NCBI RefSeq assembly: GCF_028204155.1
Contig: NZ_JAQLOI010000001.1
Span: forward strand, 1,612,001 to 1,676,000
Length of the DNA stretch: 64,000 nt
From: Vibrio algarum
GTDB lineage: Bacteria; Pseudomonadota; Gammaproteobacteria; Enterobacterales; Vibrionaceae
Direction of reading: 5' to 3'
Position 1 is the stretch's first letter. Each line of letters opens with the position of its first letter. The notes beneath the pieces were generated by a model that worked only from the letters and a program-made list of their open reading frames with translations, made no database searches and had not been told where the DNA came from. Positions 1 to 9,506 of the stretch are shown here, one piece after another. The position numbers and the translations under genes were made by a program.

Positions 1-314
1 CTCAAGCAGCGCACCAAATGGCTAGTCAAGCGTACAACAACATCATGGCGAAACTAAATGGTAAGGTACTTAAGCCTTATGTTTACAAAGACCATGGCTC
101 ATTGGTTTCTTTGAGCCAGTTTTCCACGGTAGGAAGCTTGATGGGTAACCTAACTAAAGGTTCAATGATGATTGAAGGACGTATAGCGCGTGTCGTCTAT
201 ATCTCTTTGTATCGTATGCACCAGATGGCACTTCACGGAATGTTTAAGACAACACTTATGATGTTGGTTGGCCGTATAAACCGAGTATTGAGACCAAACC
301 TAAAACTGCATTAA
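1..314 (+). CDS. ndh: NADH:quinone oxidoreductase type II, C-terminal part (partial at window edge)
   Basis: Only the last ~104 codons are present; the frame is open to base 1 (codons start at base 3), so the ATG at 18 is internal and not the start. The C-terminus carries the Ndh signature GRIARVVYISLYRMHQMALHG-like region followed by a helix-forming tail ending RPNLKLH. In this family the C-terminal amphipathic helices anchor the FAD enzyme to the cytoplasmic face of the membrane, where it passes electrons from NADH to quinone without pumping protons. The upstream half (FAD and NADH Rossmann folds) lies outside the window. No strong terminator follows directly; a repeat element begins 40 bases downstream. 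Confidence 0.9.
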   Translation, partial: QAAHQMASQAYNNIMAKLNGKVLKPYVYKDHGSLVSLSQFSTVGSLMGNLTKGSMMIEGRIARVVYISLYRMHQMALHGMFKTTLMMLVGRINRVLRPNLKLH

Positions 315-353
315 AATTAATGATTTGACTACATAATTTAAGGCCATGCAACA

Positions 354-503
354 GCATTAATGCTGTTCGGTTAAGGTCATTTATACCTGTAATCCCGACG
401 AAAACCGACGTCATCCCCATGAAAATGGGGATCTAGTACAGCCAAGATTCCCGTTTTCACGGGAATGACGAAGTATTTAGCGCTAACCGATCGGCATTAA
501 TGC
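354..503. mobile_element. MITE-like element with 10-bp flanking repeats and internal hairpins
   Basis: GCATTAATGC occurs at 354-363 and again at 494-503. Immediately inside, the ends are imperfect inverted repeats with a TCGGTTA core (364-376 against the complement of 481-493). The interior has two hairpins, at 409-432 (CCCCAT/ATGGGG) and 447-470 (TTCCCG/CGGGAA), themselves arranged as an outer inverted pair CGTCAT.../...ATGACG. No coding sequence is inside. The layout (short, terminal inverted repeats, flanking direct repeat) is that of a non-autonomous element. The flanking 10-mer is itself a palindrome, so it could be either a target duplication or the outermost part of the inverted repeats. 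Bases 504-590 hold only an unrecognised reading frame of about 30 codons that ends in a TAA at 594. Confidence 0.55.
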
Positions 504-590
504 AATTAAAATAAGCCCAACTTTATCCGATTTAGATATGGAAGCGGCATTTTTAAGCAAAGAAGAGAAAAACAAAATAAGAACTTGGGT

Positions 591-1139
591 TTAAATATGG
601 AGGTCTGGCGTGACACAAAATACTAATCCATCTTTTGGTTTGCCGTTATAAATAAAGCGATTTCTATTAATACCTTCATTTATACAGCCGCAACTTAGCG
701 CGACTTTATGGCTGAGGACATTTTCTGGGTCACAGACTAACTCAATGCGGGTTAACTGTAGCTTTTCGAAACTGAAACTGATGATAGAGTTTAGAGCCTC
801 TTTAGCGTAGCCTTTTTGTTGATGCTTATCGGCTATCCAGTAGCCAAGGCTTGCAGAGTTAGAAATGAGATGAACTTCAGTAATAGCAACCATACCAATA
901 AATTCTTGGTTTTTCTGACAGAATACGCCAAAACCATAAGACGTTCCTTTTACCCAGTTGAGTCGATTTGCCCGAATGAACTCCTGCGCATCTTCAACGT
1001 TGAAACTAGGCTCACACCAATCCATCCAACGATGTAACGATAATGAATCAGCGACTCGATTGGCAAATGCATGACTATGTTCTTGGTTTATAATTTTAAG
1101 CGTTAATCGCTTGGTGAATATTTCTAAACTAGTGACCAA
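591..1139 (-). CDS. GNAT-family N-acetyltransferase (RimJ/RimL-like)
   Basis: The product, about 182 residues from a TTG at 1139, has the usual GNAT order: an N-terminal strand LTLKIINQEH, a middle strand FIGMVAITEVHL, the acetyl-CoA loop region IADKHQQKGYAKEAL, and the C-terminal ALSCGCINEGINRNRFIYNG part typical of the RimJ/RimL ribosomal-protein acetyltransferase branch. A longer frame runs to an ATG at 1217, but that stretch overlaps the end of csiV and its terminator hairpin, so I prefer the TTG (residue 27 of the long form); no strong ribosome binding site decides it. The acceptor substrate cannot be told from sequence. Confidence 0.7.
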   Translation of the reverse strand: MVTSLEIFTKRLTLKIINQEHSHAFANRVADSLSLHRWMDWCEPSFNVEDAQEFIRANRLNWVKGTSYGFGVFCQKNQEFIGMVAITEVHLISNSASLGYWIADKHQQKGYAKEALNSIISFSFEKLQLTRIELVCDPENVLSHKVALSCGCINEGINRNRFIYNGKPKDGLVFCVTPDLHI

Positions 1140-1152
1140 ATTAGGTAGTCCA

Positions 1153-1183
1153 ACAAAGTAAAATGCTTCCCTGAGGAAGCATT
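1153..1183 (-). terminator. Rho-independent terminator of csiV
   Basis: On the minus strand AATGCTTCC and GGAAGCATT form a 9-bp stem with a 4-base loop, followed by TTTACTTTG. It lies 9 bases past the csiV stop codon. Confidence 0.7.
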
Positions 1184-1191
1184 GATAAAGG

Positions 1192-1953
1192 TTACGGTAC
1201 ACGTCGAATTTGAACAATAATGCCCATCAACGGATGGTCTAAGTAGTGGGTTTCACTGCTTCGTATACGGCGTTTTTGTTCCATTCTGTAGCTCTTTAAA
1301 AAACGTTCTTCTTGAATAGTGGGCGATACTTCTTTTAGATCGCCAAACTGAACATTGTTGTCGGTTTCGGCTTCAGTTAGATCAAGTTTCTTGTCTTCTA
1401 AAAATACCTCACGAACGCCTGGAGCTTTAAGGTCTAAGGTGGTTTCTAAAAACAAATAGTGCTGAACATATACTTGCAACTCTCCATCTAACTCGTAGAG
1501 TGGGTTGTCAATGGTCTGTTCTTGAATAGTGCCCGCGCTGTTGTCTGTAAAAGTGATTTTTTGGCTGCCGTCAGGGTTATAAGATTTGGAATAATCTTTA
1601 CCAGCTCGAATTCGAAACTTAGGCGCAGAAGCTTTGCCATTGTCACCTTGACGCCATACTTTATGCATTAAAACTTGAAATCCGGCGTGCTTTTTAAGGC
1701 GTTCTACTTGGTTAAGTAGTTGATACTCATCGTAGCCGCGAATGGAAACCCCTTTTCTCTGCCTATATTCACTGTTTTCAAAGGTCCCCACATTAGTGAA
1801 GTCGATTGGTGGCATTGCGCTAGGCCAAGATTCACTTAGCTTTTCAGGATCAACAGTGCGTTTAAATACAATAAGTTCAATATCAAATTGACGCTCGGCC
1901 GCGAACGACGGCAAAGCAATGATAAAGAGCAGAAGAAAGACCAGTTTTTTCAT
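1192..1953 (-). CDS. csiV: Peptidoglycan-binding periplasmic protein CsiV
   Basis: The 253-residue product starts with a clear signal peptide (MKKLVFLLLFIIALPSFA, cleavage near residue 18-19) followed by FDIELIVFKR, the start of the CsiV domain. The V. cholerae homologue is a small periplasmic peptidoglycan-binding protein needed for cell shape under stress, working with the penicillin-binding-protein activator LpoA. It follows mfd on the same strand 66 bases downstream, as in V. cholerae. I see no catalytic motif; the role is binding or regulatory. The assignment rests on overall sequence and gene order. Confidence 0.8.
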   Translation of the reverse strand: MKKLVFLLLFIIALPSFAAERQFDIELIVFKRTVDPEKLSESWPSAMPPIDFTNVGTFENSEYRQRKGVSIRGYDEYQLLNQVERLKKHAGFQVLMHKVWRQGDNGKASAPKFRIRAGKDYSKSYNPDGSQKITFTDNSAGTIQEQTIDNPLYELDGELQVYVQHYLFLETTLDLKAPGVREVFLEDKKLDLTEAETDNNVQFGDLKEVSPTIQEERFLKSYRMEQKRRIRSSETHYLDHPLMGIIVQIRRVP

Positions 1954-2019
1954 TTTGACTCCGCAAAAAGGGGACTGTTATCGTTGAGCATAGTATTTTT
2001 ATCCAGCTATTATTGCTTA

Positions 2020-5000
2020 TCACGCGCCTTTAGGCATTCTATTTTGTTGAAATTGTTCAAGCAAATCAGAGATAAAGCGAATTCTTTCGCGTCTGTCAGC
2101 TAAAGGCAACGTAAATTTAAGCTTAGTTGGCCCTTCCATCTTATATTTTTGGGCGTGACCTTGTAAGAGTTTAACTAGAAACATCGGATTAATGTCAGCA
2201 TTTGGATAAAACTCAATATAGCCGCCTTTTTCATGAGCTTCTATCTTCTTAACATTTATAGCGGCTGCGTCTAGCTTAACTTCATTGACGGATAATAAGT
2301 TTTTAGTCGCATCTGGTAAGGTGCCAAATCGGTCGATGAGTTCTACCTTCATTTCCATAAGCTGATTGCGGTTTTTAACGCTAGCAATTCGCTTGTACAT
2401 AGACAAACGAGTATTTATATCTGGAATATAATCATCTGGTAGAAGCGCTGGTAACCTAAGTTCGACTTCTGTTTGTTCTTTAAGCAAGTCATCTAACGAT
2501 GGCTCTTTACCTTCTTTAAGTGCTTCAACGGCTTGCTCTAGCATTTCCATATACAGCGTAAAGCCAACCGATTGTATCTGACCGCTTTGTTCATCACCAA
2601 GTAATTCTCCGGCACCACGTATCTCTAAGTCGTGTGTCGCGAGTGTAAAGCCTGCTCCTAAATCTTCTAAAGAGGCAATGGCATCGAGTCGTTTTACTGC
2701 GTCCTTAGAAAGCGCCTTTGGGTGTGGCGTTAAAAGATATGCATATGCTTGGTGGTGTGAGCGGCCAACGCGTCCACGGAGCTGGTGGAGCTGGGCTAAA
2801 CCAAGTTTGTCGGCTCTATCCATCAAGATAGTGTTGGCTGTAGGGACGTCGATTCCTGTCTCAATAATAGTGGTACAAACCAATACGTTGAATCGTTGAT
2901 GGTAGAAGTCGTTCATGATGCGTTCAAGTTCTCTTTCTCGCATTTGACCATGGGCTGTTGTGACCCGAGCTTCAGGGATCAGCTTAGCAAGGTCTTCAGC
3001 CACTTTATCAATAGTTTCTACTTGATTGTGTAAGAAATAAACTTGTCCACCACGCATAATTTCGCGAAGAATAGCTTCACGAATGATGCCGTTTTCACTT
3101 TCTCTCACGAATGTTTTTATCGCCAAACGACGGGCTGGTGGGGTTGCAATAATAGAAAGATCGCGCATGCCACTCATTGCCATATTAAGCGTTCGAGGGA
3201 TAGGGGTAGCAGTCAAGGTTAAAATATCAACATCGGCTCGCATCGCTTTGACTTTTTCTTTTTGTCTTACGCCAAATCGATGCTCTTCATCAACGATGAG
3301 CAGCCCGAGATCTCTAAACGATATACTATCCTGTAAAAGCTTGTGGGTACCAATAAGAATGTCCACTTTACCTTCAGCAGTATCTGTTAGGATCTGTTTC
3401 TGTTCTTTAGCGGATTTGAAGCGAGAAAGTACCTCGACGCGAATGGGTAGATTAGCAAATCTGTCACGGAAGTTTTCAAAATGCTGTTGTGCTAATAGGG
3501 TGGTGGGAACGAGAACCGCCACTTGCTTATCATTATCGGTACAAACAAAAGCCGCGCGCATGGCTACCTCAGTCTTACCAAAACCAACATCACCACAAAC
3601 CAGTCTATCCATGGCTTTCGGTTGACACATGTCGGACATTACTGCATCAATGGCCGTAACTTGGTCATCGGTTTCTTCAAACGGGAAACCTGATTTAAAT
3701 GTGGCGTATTGACCTCTGTCGAGTGTGAATTTATGCCCAGGTTTTAGCTCACGCTTGGCATAAACGTCGAGAAGTTCAGCCGCTACATCTCTTACTTTTT
3801 CCGCAGCACGTCGACGGGCTTTAACCCAAGCCTCACCGCCCAACTTGTGTATTGGCGCTCCTTCTTCAGCACTACCAGAATACCGGCTGATGAGATTTAA
3901 AGAAGCTACTGGAACATAGAGCTTTGCTTCATTTTGATATTCAAGCGTCACATACTCTGTTGTTAAGCCACCCGCTTCGAGTATTTGTAATCCAATATAA
4001 CGGCCAATTCCGTGATCTAAGTGAACGACTGGTTGGCCCGGTTTTAGCTCGGCAAGATGACGTATTATCGTATCGCTATTTACGGCTTTTTTGTCTTTTT
4101 TGCGCCGCTGAATTACTCGGTCACCCAGTAAATCGCTTTCACATATTAGCGCAAAGTCTGGCCCTGAATGGATGAAACCATGCTCGGCAGCACCCAGTAT
4201 CATGGTGAATTTATGTGTGCTTTCTATGGCTTCATTTAATGAGCCTGTTTCAGTTGGTTTAAGTTTAATGTGCCGGAGCAACTCTAGTAGTGCTTCTCTG
4301 CGTCCTTCTGACTCAACTGAAAAGACGATCTTTCCGGTGTAACCTTCACTGAATTTTCGTAATTCAGCCAAGGGTTCTTTGTTTTGTTGCTTAGCGTGGA
4401 GATTTGGCAAAGCCTCAAGCTTTGGATTGGTTCTCCCTGCTCTTACCTGAACTTTCTCGATGGATAACTGAGAAATGGGTTTTTGTTTAAAATACCCAAA
4501 CAGCTCATCTTTCTTTAGCCAAAGTTCTTTAGGTTCTAGTAAAGGACGTAAAGGGTCGATCTTGCGTTGGTCGTAACGGTAATCTACATCGGCTAAAAAG
4601 GTATCAATGGCAGATTCAAGGTCGCCGACATTAACCAGTAAAGTGTCTTCAGAGATATAATCAAATAGTGTTTCTGTTTGTTCAAAAAACAGCGGTTGCC
4701 AGTACTCGATACCGGCTGGCCAAGTGCCTTTGGTTACCTGCATATAAACCGACTCGGGCTCACGTCTTGCTTCGAACTTTTGACGCCAGCGACCACGAAA
4801 TTCTTCTATTGCTTCTTTTGACGTGGGAAATTCATGAGCAGGTAACAAGCGAATAGTATTGATATTCTCAATGGTGCGTTGAGTTTCAGGATCAAATGTT
4901 CGTATGGTATCTATTTCATCATCAAAAAAGTCTATCCTGAATGGGTCTGGGCTGCCCATAGGGAATAGATCAATGATGGAGCCACGGCTTGCATACTCAC

Positions 5001-5487
5001 CAGGGCCAAACACTTGATCTACGTTTCTGTAGCCTGACTTTTCAAGTTGCATTCTCAGTTTATCCAGTGAGAAAAGATCACCCGCTTTTACCATAAGCGT
5101 ATGCTGCATCAAGAAATCTCTAGGAGATTGTCTTTGCAACAAGGTACTTATTGGAACAATAGTGATACCTTTCGACTGCGTAGGTAACTGATAAAGTTTC
5201 GCAATACGATCTGAAATAATATCTTGATGAGGAGAGAAATTGTCATATGGCAGAGTTTCCCAATCTGGAAACAAACTGACCTCTTGATCAGAGAACTGCT
5301 CTATTTCACTCAACAACTTCAACGCTAATTGAGGATCAGGAACAACCAATAGTGTGTGGCCTTGGTGTTGCTCAGCAACTTCAGCGATAGCGAGAGGTAG
5401 AGCAGCACCAACAAGGTTACCTACCAGTTTTTTGTCACCTGCTTTTACAGGAGTGACAATAGAAAAAAGTGATTTTTTATTCGACAT
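2020..5487 (-). CDS. mfd: Transcription-repair coupling factor Mfd
   Basis: This 1155-residue protein is full length for Mfd (1148 in E. coli). Mfd is a DNA translocase that removes RNA polymerase stalled at lesions and recruits UvrA. Seen in order: the UvrB-like N-terminal module that binds UvrA (residues ~1-350, with LFPDWETLPYDNFSPH); the RNA polymerase-interacting domain including the GIGRYIGLQ region (~480-560); a RecG-like helicase with Walker A GDVGFGKTEVAMRA (~635), DEEHRFG box (~735) and LTATPIPRTLNMA; the QLRGRVGRS motif VI region (~900); and the C-terminal regulatory domain. It starts 3 bases after the plzB-like gene's stop, so the two are probably co-transcribed, with csiV following. 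Confidence 0.97.
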   Translation of the reverse strand: MSNKKSLFSIVTPVKAGDKKLVGNLVGAALPLAIAEVAEQHQGHTLLVVPDPQLALKLLSEIEQFSDQEVSLFPDWETLPYDNFSPHQDIISDRIAKLYQLPTQSKGITIVPISTLLQRQSPRDFLMQHTLMVKAGDLFSLDKLRMQLEKSGYRNVDQVFGPGEYASRGSIIDLFPMGSPDPFRIDFFDDEIDTIRTFDPETQRTIENINTIRLLPAHEFPTSKEAIEEFRGRWRQKFEARREPESVYMQVTKGTWPAGIEYWQPLFFEQTETLFDYISEDTLLVNVGDLESAIDTFLADVDYRYDQRKIDPLRPLLEPKELWLKKDELFGYFKQKPISQLSIEKVQVRAGRTNPKLEALPNLHAKQQNKEPLAELRKFSEGYTGKIVFSVESEGRREALLELLRHIKLKPTETGSLNEAIESTHKFTMILGAAEHGFIHSGPDFALICESDLLGDRVIQRRKKDKKAVNSDTIIRHLAELKPGQPVVHLDHGIGRYIGLQILEAGGLTTEYVTLEYQNEAKLYVPVASLNLISRYSGSAEEGAPIHKLGGEAWVKARRRAAEKVRDVAAELLDVYAKRELKPGHKFTLDRGQYATFKSGFPFEETDDQVTAIDAVMSDMCQPKAMDRLVCGDVGFGKTEVAMRAAFVCTDNDKQVAVLVPTTLLAQQHFENFRDRFANLPIRVEVLSRFKSAKEQKQILTDTAEGKVDILIGTHKLLQDSISFRDLGLLIVDEEHRFGVRQKEKVKAMRADVDILTLTATPIPRTLNMAMSGMRDLSIIATPPARRLAIKTFVRESENGIIREAILREIMRGGQVYFLHNQVETIDKVAEDLAKLIPEARVTTAHGQMRERELERIMNDFYHQRFNVLVCTTIIETGIDVPTANTILMDRADKLGLAQLHQLRGRVGRSHHQAYAYLLTPHPKALSKDAVKRLDAIASLEDLGAGFTLATHDLEIRGAGELLGDEQSGQIQSVGFTLYMEMLEQAVEALKEGKEPSLDDLLKEQTEVELRLPALLPDDYIPDINTRLSMYKRIASVKNRNQLMEMKVELIDRFGTLPDATKNLLSVNEVKLDAAAINVKKIEAHEKGGYIEFYPNADINPMFLVKLLQGHAQKYKMEGPTKLKFTLPLADRRERIRFISDLLEQFQQNRMPKGA

Positions 5488-5490
5488 TAG

Positions 5491-6060
5491 TTATCTGTTT
5501 TGACGGTCAATTGAACGTTGGCGTAATAGTTTTTGTTGTTGATAGAGTGCGGCTTTAATCAACAAATCCTGATCGATTTCTCGAAGCGATTTATAGGTTA
5601 GAGTGACATCATAACCTTGTTCTACTGAGTTACACTCGATTACTTCAGCGTAACAATAAATAGCTGCAGGAGGATGGTCTAGAAATAGCTTTGCTCTAGC
5701 AAGTGACCCAATAATGAATTCATGATTGCTTTTAAACGTGAACTGACTTGCGCCAAAACTGGACGTATAAAAGCGTGACTCTTCTTTATCTTGTTGCGCC
5801 AACATAAAAGTAAGTAATAGATTTAGCTTGTCATTTTGGTGTTCAAGAAGTTGAATGACATTCTTGAAATCACTATTTTTAAGCTCATTCATTGCACTTT
5901 CAGTTAGGCTATCTAATTGACTAAATTCACTCGCAACGATAAACGGTGCGGGGATCTCTAAGATGAATGCACTTTGTATAGGCAAGGTAAAACCACTTTC
6001 AAGAGGCTCGACATTGACAGTCAATTTGTGGTGGACAGTAAAAAATTCTTGTTGATCCAT
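5491..6060 (-). CDS. plzB: PilZ-like protein, PlzB family (atypical)
   Basis: The product is 189 residues from the ATG at 6060, chosen because AAGGAATCAAGG stands just before it; an upstream in-frame ATG at 6111 lacks this. Gene order immediately before mfd matches VC1885 (plzB) of V. cholerae, one of five PilZ proteins there. PilZ domains bind cyclic di-GMP through RxxxR and (D/N)xSxxG motifs; I cannot find either one here, so direct c-di-GMP binding is doubtful. The N-terminal half contains a helical stretch (LLEHQNDKLNLLLTFMLAQQ) and the C-terminal ~90 residues look like the beta-rich PilZ part (FTFKSNHEFIIGSLARAKLFL). The call relies largely on synteny. Confidence 0.6.
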   Translation of the reverse strand: MDQQEFFTVHHKLTVNVEPLESGFTLPIQSAFILEIPAPFIVASEFSQLDSLTESAMNELKNSDFKNVIQLLEHQNDKLNLLLTFMLAQQDKEESRFYTSSFGASQFTFKSNHEFIIGSLARAKLFLDHPPAAIYCYAEVIECNSVEQGYDVTLTYKSLREIDQDLLIKAALYQQQKLLRQRSIDRQNR

Positions 6061-6238
6061 ACCTTGATTCCTTTTCTCTAACCTTTTGATTATCGTCATG
6101 TATAGCAACATAGCAAGAGTTGTGGTGTTTTCATTGCCGAAATAGTCGATTTTTGCTTATTTATCGCAATTAGCGCTATAAACAGAGGTCATTAATCGTT
6201 ACATTAATCCTCATTGATAATCATTGGTCTTTTTGTCT

Positions 6239-7446
6239 ATGTTTCATCCTGTTTCGGCTTTTGTTGGTCTGCGTTATTTGAGAGGGCGTTCTGGCGATCG
6301 ATTTAGTCGTTTTGTCTCTATTATGTCAACAGTAGGTATTACTATCGGGGTAATGGCTTTAGTGACGGTTTTATCAGTGATGAATGGTTTTGAGTCACAA
6401 CTTAAAAACCGTATTCTCGGTGTGTTACCTCAAGCGGTGATTCACCAACAAGATGAAAAAACGGAAAATAGTAATCAACCGCCTGCGTTTTTACATGCCA
6501 TTCCATTTGTGAAGCAGATTGCACCAATCGTTAGAAGTGAAGCAGTGATCCAAAGCCCTGCTCAACTTTCCGCTGGTTTGTTAATTGGTATCGCGCCTCT
6601 AAAGAATGATCCTATAGGGGAGTATCTAATGGGGGAAGGTTAAGTGATCTAAAGGCAGGGGAATACCAATTATTATTAGGACATACATTAGCCAGAAACA
6701 TGAAAGTGTCGATTGGTGACAAAGTACGTTTAATGGTAACCAGCGCGAGTCAGTTTACGCCATTAGGTAGAATTCCCAGTCAGCGCAACTTCACGGTTGC
6801 GGGTGTATTTAATACGGGCTCTGATGTAGATGGTCAGTTAATGATTGGGCACATTGGTGATGTTGGTAAGCTAATGAAATTCAAAGCGGATACTATTTCG
6901 GGTTGGCGATTATTCTTCGACGATCCGTTTGTGGTTTCTGAACTCGCTAATACCCCCTTGTCCATTGGATGGATGTGGAGTGATTGGCGCGAACAAAGAG
7001 GTGAGCTTTTCCAGGCAGTTAGAATGGAAAAGAACATGATGGGGTTAATGCTTGGTCTTATTGTTGGTGTCGCAGCCTTCAATATCATTTCAGCGCTTAT
7101 AATGGTTGTGATGGAGAAACAATCGGAAGTCGCGATACTAAAAACCCAAGGGATGACGAATGGACAAATCTTAACGGTCTTTATGGTGCAAGGTGCAAGC
7201 AGTGGCATTATTGGTTCTTTGGTAGGTGGAGGGCTAGGTATATTGCTTGCCAGTAACCTCAACAATATTCTCGATTCTATGGGGGTCGCCCTTTTTGCCG
7301 CAGGCGGCCAACTACCGATAAGTGTTGAGCCTGTCCAAATAGCCGTGGTGATAGTATTGGCCATTTTACTGAGCTTACTAGCAACACTGTACCCTTCTTA
7401 TAAAGCGTCGTCTGTAAGCCCCGCTGAAGCGCTGCGCTATGAATAA
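6239..7446 (+). pseudogene. lolC: Lipoprotein-releasing permease LolC, interrupted by a one-base frameshift
   Basis: LolC with LolD and LolE extracts lipoproteins from the inner membrane and hands them to LolA. The start at 6239 gives MFHPVSAFVGLRYLRG, as in E. coli LolC. The frame runs through the first membrane helix and half of the periplasmic domain, then stops at 6643; the rest (LKAGEYQLLLGHTLARN to the end, including three C-terminal helices and the ALRYE tail) continues in another frame from about 6640. Adding one G to the G5 run at 6631-6635 reads YLMGGRLSDLKAGEY and yields one ~402-residue protein, the normal length. Since LolC is essential in relatives, a sequencing error is the likeliest cause. 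Confidence 0.9.
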
Positions 7447-7505
7447 TCGTTCATAATTGCCAGTGTCATTATTATTAGAATATAGACGGTAATTCAACCA
7501 TTGTT

Positions 7506-7547
7506 AAAAAAACACGCCACGAAAGAAAAAGTCGTGGCGTGTTTTTT
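7506..7547. terminator. Bidirectional Rho-independent terminator between lolC and the TRAP genes
   Basis: CACGCCACGA (7513-7522) and TCGTGGCGTG (7532-7541) form a 10-bp stem flanked by an A-run on the left and T6 on the right, so it can stop transcription of lolC from the left and of the TRAP permease gene from the right. Its presence shows that lolC transcription does not read on toward lolD. Confidence 0.88.
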
Positions 7548-7581
7548 ATGTATTAGTTATTCGCGTTACTAGATAACAGAA

Positions 7582-9471
7582 CTAGGCGGTTGTCATTACC
7601 TTAGCTTTGCGGACATTCACTAAGACCACGAAAACCAAACCTATGATACATGCTGTAGAAATCATGCTTCCTCCCAAAGCGATGCCGATAGCAAGCGCCA
7701 GCCAAACTAAACGCTCGACTTTGGTTAGATAATCTACAAAGAAGCCCTCAATGCTTCCTGCAAAAGCGACAACCAAAGCAATAGTGCTTATGGTTGCAAC
7801 CCCAAATGCCATCACTTGACTGCTATCAAAGATTAATCCTGAAAACGCCATCATCAATGGAATAAGGAAGAAACCTTGTGCCAATTTAAATGCTTGAACC
7901 GCAGACTTCATAGGTGAAGCTTTTGCAATACCAGCGCCAGCAAAGGCGGCTAACGCGATGGGAGGCGTTACATTAGAGGTTTGGGATAGCCAAAACACTA
8001 TCATGTGAGCAGCTAACATGCTGATGCCGAAATCCAACAGGGTAGGAACGGCCATTATGGACAAAACAATATAGGCTGCAGTAACAGGTAATCCCATGCC
8101 TAGAATAACCGCCGCCAGTGCAATTAATGCCATGGCTGCAAAGAGATGACCACCAGAAAGAGCAATCAAGAATTGAGTAAATTGAAGACCAATGCCTGTT
8201 TGGCCTACAACGCCCACGACTATACCAGCCGTACCACAAGCAAGTGAGATTGGTAGGGCAAGTAAAGCGCCTTGTTTCATCCCTTCAAAGAAGGTTGCCA
8301 ATGAGATTCGACTGTGTTTTCTACATAAGGATGCAATCAATATGGCTGCGCAGCCTGCGATACCAACCAATACAGGTGAATAGCTCATTAATAACAACGC
8401 AGTGATCAATATCAACGGAACCAGAAAGTGCCAACCTCGCTCCATGACTACTTTGATCTGCTCTACGCTATCCATCCCTTTAAGGCCGAGTTTACATGCC
8501 ATGATGTGCACATATAACAAGGTACAAGCGAAGTAAAGAATGGCTGGCATGATAGAAACCAGCAAAATTTCACTATATGGAATACCGGTAAATTGTGCCA
8601 TTACAAATGCACCTGCACCCATTACTGGTGGCATTATCTGCCCACCTGTCGAGGCGGCAGCTTCTATACCTGCAGCTTGCTCTGGTTTATAACCGAGTTT
8701 CTTCATCATTGGGATAGTCAAGGAACCAGTTGTGACTGTATTCGCTATAGCTGATCCTGATATAGAACCTAAAGCCGCCGAAGCAATGACACTTGCCTTT
8801 GCTGGCCCACCTCGGTATTTACCAGCAACAGCAAAGGCACTATCGATAAAAAATTTACCAGCACCGGTAACTTGTAAAAAGGCACCGAAGAGCACAAAAA
8901 TAAACACCACACCAGCAGCGATAGCAAGAGGAGCACCAAATACGCCGTTTGTCGAATAGATATGAAATCGGATGATATCTTCTAATGGGAAACCATTACT
9001 GGCGAACTGGTCGGGTAACAAGTTGCCATACATTGCGTAACCTAGGAAAATCAAAGCGATGGCCACCATCACAAACCCAACAGTTCGACGTGTGGCTTCT
9101 AATAGGAGAACTATCGTGATACAGCCAGCGAGCTTGTCGTAGCCGACTATGCCCTCTAATAAAAACGTAATATCATCATAATCGAATACAGCGATTCGCC
9201 ATGTAGCCCAAATAGCCATTACACAGCAAATTAGATCTAGTCCACGTCCCGCTATATACAGAATAGGGTTATGTTTATTGGAAATAATTGGGTGAGTAAG
9301 AAAAACTAAAATCATCACCCAACTAAGATGTATTGGGCGAAATACTGGCGCTGAAATATCAGCAGAGATCCCTTGCCAAATCTGAAATACAGATAAAGCT
9401 ATAGCCGCGAATGCGGCTATTTTCATAAGAAGTTCGATAAGAGACTGCTGAATGGATAAAGCCTGACGCAT
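7582..9471 (-). CDS. TRAP transporter fused permease (DctQM fusion, TAXI class)
   Basis: The product is 629 residues from the ATG at 9471, which has GGAG six bases upstream; in-frame ATGs lie 12 and 24 bases further out but lack this. The N-terminal ~180 residues hold four or so helices (small DctQ-like subunit) and the rest is the large DctM-like subunit with repeated glycine-rich helices such as ASAALGSISGSAIANTVTTG and AASTGGQIMPPVMGAGAF, both hallmarks of fused TAXI-TRAP permeases. These are sodium-driven importers fed by a periplasmic binding protein, here encoded just upstream on the same strand. Substrate unknown; TAXI systems are often linked to glutamate or other carboxylates. The cassette lies between lolC and lolD. 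Confidence 0.88.
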   Translation of the reverse strand: MRQALSIQQSLIELLMKIAAFAAIALSVFQIWQGISADISAPVFRPIHLSWVMILVFLTHPIISNKHNPILYIAGRGLDLICCVMAIWATWRIAVFDYDDITFLLEGIVGYDKLAGCITIVLLLEATRRTVGFVMVAIALIFLGYAMYGNLLPDQFASNGFPLEDIIRFHIYSTNGVFGAPLAIAAGVVFIFVLFGAFLQVTGAGKFFIDSAFAVAGKYRGGPAKASVIASAALGSISGSAIANTVTTGSLTIPMMKKLGYKPEQAAGIEAAASTGGQIMPPVMGAGAFVMAQFTGIPYSEILLVSIMPAILYFACTLLYVHIMACKLGLKGMDSVEQIKVVMERGWHFLVPLILITALLLMSYSPVLVGIAGCAAILIASLCRKHSRISLATFFEGMKQGALLALPISLACGTAGIVVGVVGQTGIGLQFTQFLIALSGGHLFAAMALIALAAVILGMGLPVTAAYIVLSIMAVPTLLDFGISMLAAHMIVFWLSQTSNVTPPIALAAFAGAGIAKASPMKSAVQAFKLAQGFFLIPLMMAFSGLIFDSSQVMAFGVATISTIALVVAFAGSIEGFFVDYLTKVERLVWLALAIGIALGGSMISTACIIGLVFVVLVNVRKAKVMTTA

Positions 9472-9506
9472 AAAAAACTCCATTCTTTTATACAAAACTA
9501 GCCTGC

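Noticed and set aside
3083..3625. A 180-codon open frame on the plus strand inside mfd
   Set aside because: It is antisense to the conserved helicase domain, has no family resemblance and mirrors codon structure of mfd.
6631..6643. Programmed ribosomal frameshifting in lolC
   Set aside because: ATG GGG GAA is not a known slippery heptamer, no stimulatory hairpin follows, and the same defect occurs in unrelated genes.
6834..7364. A 176-codon open frame antisense to lolC
   Set aside because: The plus-strand frame encodes clear LolC helices; the antisense frame is hydrophobic only because it mirrors them.
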